Positions 1-8,819 of a stretch of 44,404 bases of DNA are shown in pieces; the first letter of the stretch is position 1; each line of letters starts with the position of its first letter. The notes beneath the pieces are model-generated. The model saw only the letters and a program-made list of their open reading frames with translations. It ran no database searches and was not told the DNA's origin. The DNA is from Chloroflexota bacterium (lineage in GTDB: Bacteria; Chloroflexota; UBA11872; VXOZ01). The DNA is taken from the NCBI GenBank assembly GCA_022824225.1, contig JAJEAH010000035.1:1-44404 (forward strand), in the 5' to 3' direction. The translations under genes were made by a program, and so were the position numbers.

Positions 1-1
1 G

Positions 2-1366
<1,365 letters not shown>

Positions 1367-1368
1367 CC

Positions 1369-1803
1369 ATGGCAGCGATTCGCCTTGAGATCATTACCGC
1401 CGAGCGCGTCGTGCTGACCGAAGAGTCCGTTACGTCTGTCCGGGTGCCCGGGACCGACGGCCAACTGGGAATCCTGCCGCGGCACGCCCCGCTCATGACG
1501 ACTCTGGCGCCAGGCGAACTCATCTTGCGCAAGGAAGATGAGGAGGAATCCTTTTTCGTTACGGGCGGTTTCTTGGAAGTGCGCGACAACCACGTGGCCG
1601 TTCTGGCGGATGCGTCCGAGCGGGCGGAAGAAATCGACATTGAGCGCGCGGAGGAGGCCCGCCGCCGGGCACAAGAGGCCATGGCGGAGAAGTTGGACGG
1701 CGCTCAGCTTCTGGCTGCCGAAGCGGCACTGCGGCGCGCGCTCATCCGCTTGCGACTGGCTCAACAAGCTAGACGCAGGCGAGGCGCCCGGCAGTCGAGA
1801 TGA
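1369..1803 (+). CDS. atpC: F-type ATP synthase epsilon subunit
   Basis: Epsilon subunit of F1, linking the gamma stalk to the c-ring and inhibiting wasteful ATP hydrolysis. The 144-residue protein has the N-terminal beta-sandwich signature (GTDGQLGILPRHAPLMTTL, then FFVTGGFLEVRDN) and a C-terminal helical part rich in Glu, Arg and Ala (ERAEEARRRAQEAMAEKL). Its start ATG lies 2 bases after the atpD stop, so the two are co-transcribed and probably translationally coupled. The very basic tail (RRRRGARQSR) is slightly longer than usual. It is the last gene of the atp operon here. Confidence 0.95.
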   Translation: MAAIRLEIITAERVVLTEESVTSVRVPGTDGQLGILPRHAPLMTTLAPGELILRKEDEEESFFVTGGFLEVRDNHVAVLADASERAEEIDIERAEEARRRAQEAMAEKLDGAQLLAAEAALRRALIRLRLAQQARRRRGARQSR

Positions 1804-1986
1804 CGGCTGGCGCCGCAGCTTGGCCGGCGCGATAGACTGCGGCACTTGCGCTTGTTGCCTGCCCATGGCGCCTGTGCGAGCGCAACGCGCGATCATCTCT
1901 GATTGGAGACTCACCCTCGCAACGCTGTCGCATTATTGCCCTAAGGGCGCGCCGGCGCGTGCGATCGTCTGCAGGAGCAGTTCACT

Positions 1987-3267
1987 ATGACACTGCTGGC
2001 GCAGCATAGGCAGCCCGGAACGGTCGTCGTCCATGGCGGCCGGCGACTGGCGGGAGAGGTGCGGGCGCGGGGATCCAAGAACTGCGCGCTGCCGCTCATG
2101 GCCGCCGCGTTGCTGACGGATGAAACGTGCGTACTGCACAATCCCCCCTTCATTCGTGACATCGGCGCCATGGCCGAACTGCTCACCAGCTTGGGCGCTC
2201 GCGTCGAGGCGAATGAAAAGGACAGTACCCTCGCGATTACGGCAGATAGCCTCACGTCCACGCGCACGCCCACCGAGACCGCGTCCAGTTTTCGCGCCTC
2301 CTTTCTGGTAACCGGCCCGCTGCTTGCGCGCATGGGGGAGGCATCTTCCGTGCACCCCGGCGGCTGCAAGATCGGCGAACGCCCGGTGAACGTCGATTTG
2401 TTGGGCTTCAGGACAATGGGCGCCAGCGTGGAGAGCGAGGAGCAAGAATACCGGCTCTCTGCCAAGCGCCTGCGCGGCGCCCGGCTCTATCTGGATTACC
2501 CCAGCCATACCGGCACGGAAAACCTCATGCTCGCCGCCACGCTGGCAGAGGGCGTTAGCGTCATTCGGCACGCATCATCCGAGCCGGAGGTGGTGGCGTT
2601 GGCGGACTGCCTCAATCAGATGGGGGCGCGTATTCGCGGCGCGGGCACGAACACTATCGAAATCGAAGGGGTGGAGCGGCTCCACGGCGCCGAGTGGCAG
2701 GTGATTCCCGACCGTCACGAAGCGGGGACATTTGCCCTGGCCGCCGCAATCACCGGCGGAAACGTGACTATTCACAACGTGAACTACGACCACCTGGAGC
2801 CCGTTCTCTACAAACTTGCCCAGTGTGGTGTTACCATACAAGGGGCTGGCGATCCGATTAGTGTCTCGGCTCCCAATGCTCTGCGCGCTGTGGAAGTGCA
2901 GGCCATTCACTTTCCAGGTTTTCCCACGGATTTGCAGCCACAGATCTGCGCGCTGCTCACGCAGGCCCATGGGGAAAGCGTCATCCACGAGCGCGTCTTC
3001 GAGGCGCGATTCAATTACGTTGATGAACTGCGGAAGATGGGGGCGGACATACAAGTGGCCGGTGAGAAAGCCTACGTTCGCGGGCCAACTGCGTTGCGCG
3101 GCGCGGCGCTGCAGGCGCTTGACATTCGCTCCGGCGTCGCTCTCCTGTTGGCGGCTCTTGCCGCGGACTCCACAACGCGGGTATCGGAAATGCACCACGT
3201 CTACCGCGGGTATGAATCACTGCCGGAAGACTTGATAGCTCTCGGCGCCAACGTAACGATGGAATAG
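1987..3267 (+). CDS. murA: UDP-N-acetylglucosamine 1-carboxyvinyltransferase
   Basis: First committed step of peptidoglycan synthesis: transfers enolpyruvate from PEP to UDP-GlcNAc in the cytoplasm; the fosfomycin target. Length 426 aa, normal for the family. Visible residues: K31-N32 in GSKNCALP (the active-site Lys-Asn), R103 in FRASFLV, C127 in HPGGCKIGERPVN (the mobile-loop cysteine attacked by fosfomycin; Asp there would give resistance) and the catalytic Asp in FPTDLQPQ. An AGGAG ribosome site sits about 10 bases before the ATG. It lies between the atp operon and mreB with only 8 bases to mreB, so murA and mreB are probably one transcript. Confidence 0.97.
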   Translation: MTLLAQHRQPGTVVVHGGRRLAGEVRARGSKNCALPLMAAALLTDETCVLHNPPFIRDIGAMAELLTSLGARVEANEKDSTLAITADSLTSTRTPTETASSFRASFLVTGPLLARMGEASSVHPGGCKIGERPVNVDLLGFRTMGASVESEEQEYRLSAKRLRGARLYLDYPSHTGTENLMLAATLAEGVSVIRHASSEPEVVALADCLNQMGARIRGAGTNTIEIEGVERLHGAEWQVIPDRHEAGTFALAAAITGGNVTIHNVNYDHLEPVLYKLAQCGVTIQGAGDPISVSAPNALRAVEVQAIHFPGFPTDLQPQICALLTQAHGESVIHERVFEARFNYVDELRKMGADIQVAGEKAYVRGPTALRGAALQALDIRSGVALLLAALAADSTTRVSEMHHVYRGYESLPEDLIALGANVTME

Positions 3268-3275
3268 CTCCGCTC

Positions 3276-4286
3276 ATGTTTGGGGCACAGCAAATCGGCA
3301 TCGATCTGGGCACCGCAAACGTGCTGGTGTATGTGCCCGGCCGCGGCATTGTGATCAATGGCCCTTCCGTGGTGGCGATTTCATCGGAAGACTACCACGT
3401 CGAGACGATTGGCGATGAAGCCCGCCAGATGCTTGGCCGCGCGCCCGGCAACATTGCCGTGGTGCGCCCCATGCGGGAAGGCGTGATCGCAGACTACGTG
3501 GTTACCCAGGAGATGATTCGGCACCTCATCCGCCGGGTGTGCGGACGCGTCCGCTTTTTCAAACCGGACGTAATGGTTTCCGTGCCAACTGGCATAACTA
3601 GTGTCGAGCGACGAGCGGTGCACGACGCCGTCATCTCCGCCGGCGCCGGCAACGCCTACCTCATTCAAGAGCCGCTAGCCGCGGCCCTGGGCGCTAACGT
3701 CCCCATTTCCTCGCCCAGCGGCAGCATGGTCATAAACATCGGCGGCGGCACCACCGAGGTGGCCGTCTTGTCGCTGAATGCCATAGTCGTGAGCGACTCC
3801 ATCCGTATCGGCGGCAGCCGCCTCGACTCTACCATAAATAGTTATGTCAAGCGCCACTACAACCTCTTGATCGGTGAGGGCACGGCTGAAGACGTGAAAA
3901 TCGCCGTCGGCAGCGCGTTGCCCTTGGACCAACCCCTGACTATGGAAGTGCGGGGGCGCGACCAGGTGGCGGGTCTGCCGCGCACCATTACCGTCTCTTC
4001 GGACGAGATCACCGAGGCTATTCAAGAGACCCTCGGCCAAGTCGTGAAATGCGCCCGCGACGTATTGGAACGAACGCCGCCGGAACTTGCCTCGGACATC
4101 ATCGATCGGGGCATTGTGATGACGGGCGGCGGCTCGTTGCTCCGCAATCTCGATGGCATGCTCACGCAGGAAACCGGCATCCCCTGCTTTGTGACCGATA
4201 GCCCGTTGACCAGCGTGGCGCTGGGCACGGGCGTCGCCTTGCAGTATTTCGATACCCTCAAGCGCAGCCTGGTCAGCTTTCGCTAG
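3276..4286 (+). CDS. mreB: Rod-shape actin homologue MreB/Mbl
   Basis: Bacterial actin that forms membrane-bound filaments guiding lateral cell-wall synthesis. The 336-aa protein shows the actin-fold ATPase motifs in order: phosphate-1 GIDLGTANVLVY near residue 8, VVRPMREGVIADY, SVPTGITSVERRAV, phosphate-2 INIGGGTTEVAVLS near residue 155, and the adenosine motif MTGGGSLLRNLDGML near 285. It starts 8 bases after the murA stop. In Bacillus subtilis the paralogue mbl sits a few genes beyond atpC and murAA, so this could be called mbl; sequence alone does not separate the two. Its presence suggests a rod or filament shape. Confidence 0.95.
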   Translation: MFGAQQIGIDLGTANVLVYVPGRGIVINGPSVVAISSEDYHVETIGDEARQMLGRAPGNIAVVRPMREGVIADYVVTQEMIRHLIRRVCGRVRFFKPDVMVSVPTGITSVERRAVHDAVISAGAGNAYLIQEPLAAALGANVPISSPSGSMVINIGGGTTEVAVLSLNAIVVSDSIRIGGSRLDSTINSYVKRHYNLLIGEGTAEDVKIAVGSALPLDQPLTMEVRGRDQVAGLPRTITVSSDEITEAIQETLGQVVKCARDVLERTPPELASDIIDRGIVMTGGGSLLRNLDGMLTQETGIPCFVTDSPLTSVALGTGVALQYFDTLKRSLVSFR

Positions 4287-4314
4287 ACACGGGGCACATG
4301 CCCAAGCTCCGTGT
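4287..4314. other. Hairpin directly after mreB
   Basis: ACACGG (4287-4292) pairs with CCGTGT (4309-4314) around an inner GGGCA/TGCCC stem, starting one base after the mreB stop. No T-run follows, so it may be a weak terminator or an RNA-end stabiliser. Confidence 0.35.
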
Positions 4315-4484
4315 TGGCCTCACCACTGTTATATTGCCCAGCATGTCCTACCCTCTTTCGCTGCTGCTGTAAGTGACGGCAGATTCGCCGTTGCCGCCCA
4401 TGTCTTTGCCGCCACGGCGATTTTGTGCCGGCCGCTTGCCGTTCGCCAGTGCGGAAGTGCCAAGCACTCGGGAATCAGTAGCTC

Positions 4485-4513
4485 TTGACTTGATTACCTT
4501 GTTGGGCTAGATC
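4485..4513 (+). promoter_or_regulatory. Sigma-70-like promoter candidate with no gene downstream
   Basis: TTGACT (4485-4490) and TAGATC (4508-4513) are separated by 17 bases, close to a housekeeping consensus. It reads into the repeat zone, where no coding sequence can be supported. It could drive a non-coding transcript, be a chance match, or be the relic promoter of a lost gene. Confidence 0.28.
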
Positions 4514-4516
4514 TCA

Positions 4517-4731
4517 TGTCATTTGTATGTTGTAGAAGGCGGGGAGACGGGGGGGGGGTGAAGAGGTAGCGTGAAGGGTGTATCGAATGTCATTCCGAAC
4601 GTAGCGACTAATCCAATGTCATTCCGAACGGAGCGCAGCGCAGAGAGGAATCTAAGGAGCCGCGCCAAGCGGGCGGCACGTTGCGCGGGCGTTAGATTCC
4701 TCGCTGCGCTCGGAATGACAAGAGACAGGGG
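4517..4731. repeat. Dispersed palindromic repeat, copy A (about 200 bp)
   Basis: Nearly identical to 44223-44404, starting with the same TGTCATTTGTATGTTGTAGA and ending at ACAGGGGA. The core is an inverted repeat: left arm TGTCATTCCGAACGGAGCGC... (4617-4654) and right arm TAGATTCC...GGAATGACA (4693-4720), around a loop with GGAGCCGCGCCAAGCGGGCG. Copy A carries a 29-base internal duplication (second GTCATTCCGAACG block) and a longer G-run than the 44 kb copy. No open frame looks like a real protein; the structure resembles a non-autonomous, MITE-like or REP-like element. Confidence 0.8.
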
Positions 4732-4740
4732 ACGCACATC

Positions 4741-4788
4741 CACGCCAAGCCGAACGCGGCACGCGCCCATGCCACGCCGATCGCTGCC
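4741..4788. repeat. 27-bp unit, one full and one partial copy
   Basis: CACGCCAAGCCGAACGCGGC... (4741-4767) followed by a partial second unit. This is the same 27-base unit that is tandemly repeated at 5004-5078. It sits between two palindromic-repeat copies, so unit and palindrome appear to travel together. Confidence 0.55.
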
Positions 4789-4793
4789 CCCAA

Positions 4794-4983
4794 TGTCATT
4801 CCGAACGGAGCGCAGCGCAGTGAAGAATCTAAGGTGCCGGGGCAACTGCGACGGTTGAGACGTGGACTCAATGTTCCGCGAACGATATTGCTCGCTCCGC
4901 TAGGAGCGTGGGGTCTGGGGTGCGAGCCGCTGCGGCCTGGTTAAGAAACGGACTCTAGATTCCTCGCAGGGCTCGGAATGACA
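4794..4983. repeat. Dispersed palindromic repeat, copy with long loop
   Basis: Left arm TGTCATTCCGAACGGAGCGC... to AATCTA at 4794-4831 and right arm TAGATTCCTCGC...GGAATGACA at 4956-4983, facing each other across about 125 bases of unrelated loop. Same family as 4517-4731, with a different interior. No gene is visible inside. Confidence 0.65.
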
Positions 4984-5003
4984 AAAGACAGGGAACCCAC
5001 ATC

Positions 5004-5078
5004 CATGCCAAGCCGAAGGCGGCACGCGCCCACGCCAAACCGAACGCAGCGCGCGCCCACGCCAAACCGAACGCTGCA
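5004..5078. repeat. 27-bp tandem repeat (about 2.8 units)
   Basis: Units at 5004-5030, 5031-5057 and 5058-5078 share the pattern CAYGCCAARCCGAASGCRGC with a GCGCGCC tail. The period of 27 is a multiple of three, so the minus strand reads as repeated AFGLAWARA. I read this as a consequence of the period, not a gene. Confidence 0.75.
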
Positions 5079-5085
5079 CCCCCTA

Positions 5086-5142
5086 TGTCATTCCGAACGG
5101 CAATCAACGTCATTCTGAGGAGTGCAGCGACGAAGAATCTAG
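5086..5142. repeat. Dispersed palindromic repeat, left-type arms, interrupted by the IS
   Basis: TGTCATTCCGAACGGCAATC, then a second arm variant CATTCTGAGGAGTGCAGCGA ending in GAATCTAG. The terminal CTAG (5139-5142) is exactly where the insertion sequence begins, and no matching right arm is seen beyond the IS. Confidence 0.6.
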
Positions 5143-5159
5143 GAAACCTCTGAACAAGT
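5143..5159 (+). repeat. IS terminal inverted repeat, left
   Basis: Seventeen-base end GAAACCTCTGAACAAGT, differing by one base from the other IS end at 6346-6362. Confidence 0.8.
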
Positions 5160-5310
5160 GGATGCCAGACTGTTGGTGTGGTTGTTGGGTGCTTTAGTAG
5201 GCTTGTGGTCGAGTTTGCTTGGTCTGAGTGTGCCGTGTACGAGGCTGTTTTCCCCTGTGTTTCCGCCCGTTTCTGCCGTTTTCCGGCTGGTGGGCGCACT
5301 GCGCCCCAGA

Positions 5311-6285
5311 TCAGCCGCTCATGGCCCGTTGCGCCGTCAGCAGATTGGCTAGTCCCAGCAAGACGGCTAACCGCTCCGTGTTCTTGGCCAAGCCCCGGTA
5401 GCGTACCGTGGCATAGTGAAACCGCCGCTTCACGTACAGAAACGGGTGTTCCACTTTCGCTCGCATCGAGGCTTTCTCCCGCTCTGCTACGGCCGCTGCG
5501 CTCCCTTCTGCCAGCTTGCGCCGCTGCCCCGGCTTCAGCGCTACCTGCCAGGTCACGGCGCGCCCCTGATGCTCCGCCCGCTTCTGCACCCCAACGTACC
5601 CCGCGTCTCCCCACACCTGCCTCTCCCCACCGTGCAGCAGCCGGTACGCTTGCGTCACGTCGTGCACGTTCGCCGGCGTCGTCGCAAAGCTGTGTACCAG
5701 ACCCGTGGCCGCGTCCGCTCCTACGTGCAGCTTCATCCCGTAGTGATACTGCTTCCCCTTCTTCACCTGTCGCATCTCCGGGTCCCGCTCCCCCCTCCGG
5801 TTCTTGGTCGATGACTGCGACCGGCTGCCGGTCGACGATGGCGCCGCGATGATGGTCGCGTCCATGATCGTGCCTGCCTTCAGCTTCAGCCCCTGCGCCG
5901 CCAGATACCCGTTGATCTCCCCATACAACTCACGCCCCAACTGGTGCTTCTCCAGCAAATGCCGAAAGTGCAGGATCGTGCTCTCGTCGGGTAGCGCCTC
6001 GGACAACCGCAACCCCACGAACCGCCGCACCGACGCTGCTTCGTACAACAAGTCCTCCATCCCAGGATCGCTCAGGTTGTAGCAGAGCTGCACCAGGTGC
6101 ACCCGCAGCATCACCGACAACGCATAGGGCGGTCGCCCGTTGCCCGCCTTGGGTTAGTGCGGCTCGATGCGCGCCTCCAGCCGCTCCCATGGCACCAGCG
6201 CTTCCAGCCGCTCCAGAAACTTCTCCCGCCGCGTCTTGTGCTTCTTGTGCGCATACTCCAGCTCGGCAAACGTGGGCTGCTCCAT
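5311..6285 (-). pseudogene. IS5-family transposase with an in-frame stop at codon 44
   Basis: DDE transposase that would cut and paste the surrounding element. Read from ATG at 6285 the frame gives MEQPTFAELEYAHKKHK..., matching the IS5 InsH N-terminus, and stays open to the TGA at 5311 except for TAA at 6154-6156. That codon falls in IEPH*PKAGNGRPPY, where InsH has a Tyr (FYPKAGNGRRPY). Full length would be about 324 codons, normal for IS5. Catalytic signature: first Asp in MDATIIAAPSS, second Asp in GDAGYVG, Glu in RAKVEHPFLYVKRRF. A single substitution explains the stop, so the decay is recent, or it is an assembly error. Reinitiation at the ATG at 6120 would give a 269-aa product lacking the N-terminal helical region. 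Confidence 0.85.
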
Positions 6286-6345
6286 GAAACCCTTCCTCCT
6301 CAACCACAATTTCCGCTCTATCCAGAGTATGTCATACTAGGCAGG

Positions 6346-6362
6346 ACTTATTCAGAGGTTTC
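6346..6362 (-). repeat. IS terminal inverted repeat, right
   Basis: Reads GAAACCTCTGAATAAGT on the minus strand. It lies about 60 bases upstream of the transposase start codon. Confidence 0.8.
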
Positions 6363-6442
6363 TTAGTATGCTCACCGAGATTGAGTTCAGCCTGCATGCC
6401 AGTTAGTCTAGACATTGGAAGACCCTACAAGGTGGCCTACAC

Positions 6443-7597
6443 TTGAGACCTAGACTTCTGCAACTTCTAGCCGTCCTATCGGGCATTCTTGCCCTCCTTG
6501 TCGTAGTCGTTGGCTGTCAGACCGCGCCTGTGCCATCCGGTTCAGCGTCGGAAATCCCCTCCGGCCGGGAGCCGAACGCGGTGGTGAGTGGTACGGTGAC
6601 GTATCGCGAGCGGATTGCGCTGACGCCGGGGGCGCGGCTGGTGGTGGATTTGCTGGACGTGTCCTTGCAGGACACGGCGGCGCCGCTGATTGCGCGGCAG
6701 ACCATCGAGAACCCCGGTCAAGTGCCGATAGATTTCAGGATTGAGTACAGCCGCGACGACATCAATTCCCGGAACACGTACGCGATTCTGGGCAGAATCA
6801 TCGAATCCGACGGGCGGCTCGCATTCACCAACGATACCGTCTATGAGGTGATCACGCGCGGCTATCCGAATTCCGTAGACATGTTGCTGGTGCTCGTGGA
6901 ACCGCCGCCCGATCAGGTGGAGGAAGGGCAGGACTGGCGCACGTGGGTGGAGGCGCCGGCGCCGGTCGTTTGGGCGAACCTGCTGCCGAACGAGGAAGTG
7001 CCCTACCTGCGGATTGCCTACTACCAGTCAACCATCGAGGGCTGCGCCCGCCCCGGCACTGAGGAACTGCGGGTCGAGGGTACTGACATCATTGCCAGGG
7101 TCACGCTGATGCAGCCGCCGCCTACCCCGTGGGCTATCCCGTGCCATGAAGAGGTGGTGGAACTCGACACGATTCTGCCAATCAACGCAACGCTGGAACC
7201 GGCGCAAACGTACCGCGTGATTGTCAACGGTCGGGTAACGACGACGTTTTCGCTTCCAAGACCCGGTTTTCCCGATTCTGAACTACGTGAGTCTCCGGTT
7301 GAGCTCGTAGAATTCGAGGAGTTGGGCAGCGCTCCGCCCAAATACCAACTGCGCGTGGTTTCCGGGATGCCCAGCGGCAGTTGCTCGCACTTCAATGGCT
7401 ACGAAATCCGGCGGGACAATGCGAACACCATAGACGTCCGCATCACCCATCACTACGTTGTAGCGGAAGGCATCGCTTGCACCACCGACTTTCCCATCAT
7501 CGAGACCGTGGTCCCGCTGGATTCCGACTTTGAGCAAGGTGTGGAATACACCGTGAGTGTAAACGGGGAGAATAGTAAGACGTTCGTCGCGCGTTAG
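6443..7597 (+). CDS. YbaY/YscW-like lipoprotein with two C-terminal repeat domains
   Basis: Predicted surface lipoprotein of 384 aa; function unknown. Residues 1-25 form a lipoprotein signal (hydrophobic run ending VVVGC, lipidated C25). Residues about 48-140 resemble the YbaY/YscW beta-sandwich family: SGTVTYRERIALTPGARLVV, LIARQTIENPGQVPIDFRI and NTYAILGRI are the usual strands. The rest holds two similar units of about 85 residues (about 178-255 and 300-384). Each starts YLRI/YQLR, carries two spaced Cys (GCARPG...IPCHEE and GSCSHFN...IACTTD) and ends in TYRVIVNGRVTTTF / EYTVSVNGENSKTF. The paired cysteines suggest disulfides outside the cell. Start TTG at 6443 is preceded by AAGGTGG (about 6430), a good ribosome site. 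The gene stands alone. Confidence 0.75.
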   Translation: MRPRLLQLLAVLSGILALLVVVVGCQTAPVPSGSASEIPSGREPNAVVSGTVTYRERIALTPGARLVVDLLDVSLQDTAAPLIARQTIENPGQVPIDFRIEYSRDDINSRNTYAILGRIIESDGRLAFTNDTVYEVITRGYPNSVDMLLVLVEPPPDQVEEGQDWRTWVEAPAPVVWANLLPNEEVPYLRIAYYQSTIEGCARPGTEELRVEGTDIIARVTLMQPPPTPWAIPCHEEVVELDTILPINATLEPAQTYRVIVNGRVTTTFSLPRPGFPDSELRESPVELVEFEELGSAPPKYQLRVVSGMPSGSCSHFNGYEIRRDNANTIDVRITHHYVVAEGIACTTDFPIIETVVPLDSDFEQGVEYTVSVNGENSKTFVAR

Positions 7598-8190
7598 CCA
7601 GTCTCGGTACGTTCCTTGAGACGGTCTTCCGGCGTGGGTTTGCAGGGCGTTTGGGCTCTGAGAGCGTGTTTGCGCTGTCTGCAAGAACCGTTCAAGTTTC
7701 GCCAGGGACTTGGCAAAGCCGCCTCAGCACGAACGGTTTCTATCAGCTTTGTGGATTCCCTCTAGGAAGAACGTGAACAGGCTCTAAGGGATACTAACAT
7801 CCGATCGCCCTGAGCGTGTGGAAGGGCGGACGAACGTAGTACCCCACAGCGTCTACACAAACACCGGCAAAGCCTCTTAGTCTTCCCGGGTTGAGCTGCA
7901 GGCAAATATGAAGTGTGTGACCTTTCGCAGGGCTTCGCGCTGCCCAAGATGTTGGCGAATCTACGTCTTCTCTACATGCGGCAGAGACGAGCCCGGGCCT
8001 GAGCGAATATGCTCAAGCTAGATTGCTTCAACGTACTCTCCTCGGTCGTGCACTCCAAGCGACCGTAGAAAACATGCCGACCGAGACCCCACACCGCGAC
8101 ACCCCCACCGTGGTTGCTTTGTCCTGTGTAGAAACAGTCCAGTGAATCCGCTAGATTAGTCGCCCCGTTTGCTGGGGCGTTGGAGGCCAC
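7598..8190. other. Gene-free stretch, 593 bp
   Basis: No convincing frame on either strand; the short minus-strand frames lack family signatures. Two small hairpins are visible: CGCCCT/AGGGCG (7806-7811 with 7823-7828) and CGCCCC/GGGGCG (8161-8166 with 8174-8179). The second ends 2 bases before the GGAGG ribosome site of the next gene and could affect its translation. Confidence 0.5.
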
Positions 8191-8781
8191 ATGATCGATC
8201 TATCGCAGCATCCAGAACTCTACGTGCGTCAGGAAATCGAGCACCTGGAGATCTTTACGGGGCTGGAGACCCAGAATCGCTATAGCGTGCGAACGCCCGA
8301 CGGCCAACAACTCCTCTACGCATTTGAGGACTCGGGCCTGCTGGGTCGCAACGCGCTTGGTTCACACCGTCCACTGACCATCCACGTCGTCGACCGGAAC
8401 AACACAAACGTTATTACGGCCAGCCGGAGCTTCTTCTGGTTCCTCTCGCACCTGCACGTGAGCGACGGCGCCGGGCAGCGCATCGGCTCGATGCAGCGGC
8501 GGTTTTCATTCCTGAACCGGAAGTTCGACCTGATGGACGCAGCCGGCAGCGTAGTCGCGGAAATGCGCGGCCCGATCTTCCGCCCCTTCACGTTCATGGT
8601 CTACCAGCAGGGACAGGAAATCGGGCGCGTAACGAAACAATGGAGCGGCCTCGGCCGGGAGGCGTTCACCGACGCCGATACGTTCAAGGTAGAAGTGGAC
8701 ACCGGCAGGATGGGCCAAGACTTCTCAATGCTCATGCTGGCCAGCGCCATTGCGATAGACTTGGACTTCTTCGAGAAGTAG
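8191..8781 (+). CDS. Scramblase / LURP-one-like beta-barrel protein
   Basis: A 196-aa soluble protein resembling the phospholipid scramblase / LOR (tubby-like) superfamily; no enzymatic role is established for bacterial members. Supporting pattern: repeated short strands such as NRYSVRTPDGQQLLYAFEDS, GQRIGSMQRRFSFLNRKFDL, SVVAEMRGPIFRPFTFMVYQ and GQEIGRVTKQWSG, plus the hydrophobic C-terminal helix MLMLASAIAIDLDFFE that this fold buries in its barrel. GGAGG lies 4 bases before the ATG. It converges with the methyltransferase gene, whose end is 38 bases away. Confidence 0.7.
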   Translation: MIDLSQHPELYVRQEIEHLEIFTGLETQNRYSVRTPDGQQLLYAFEDSGLLGRNALGSHRPLTIHVVDRNNTNVITASRSFFWFLSHLHVSDGAGQRIGSMQRRFSFLNRKFDLMDAAGSVVAEMRGPIFRPFTFMVYQQGQEIGRVTKQWSGLGREAFTDADTFKVEVDTGRMGQDFSMLMLASAIAIDLDFFEK

Positions 8782-8819
8782 GCCGGCGCAAACAGCGCTG
8801 CGCCATGGGTTTGGCCGAA

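Larger units (their letters stand above)
5143..6362 (-). mobile_element. IS5-type insertion sequence, 1220 bp
   Basis: Bounded by inverted repeats GAAACCTCTGAACAAGT (5143-5159) and its complement-sense partner GAAACCTCTGAATAAGT (6346-6362), 16 of 17 bases equal. Flanks are CTAG (5139-5142) and TTAG (6363-6366), an imperfect version of the YTAR target duplication known for IS5. It contains one transposase frame on the minus strand, broken by one stop codon. It lies between mreB and a lipoprotein gene and interrupts neither. Confidence 0.85.

Noticed and set aside
5004-5078. CRISPR array
   Set aside because: The 27-bp units are directly adjacent with no spacers between them, and no cas genes are present.
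4519-5614. Open frames over the repeat zone (4519-4845 minus, 4571-4858 plus, 4955-5614 minus)
   Set aside because: They translate the palindromic arms and the 27-bp repeat (for example FLSALRSVRNDIG) or run antiphase through the transposase; no family signature or ribosome site.
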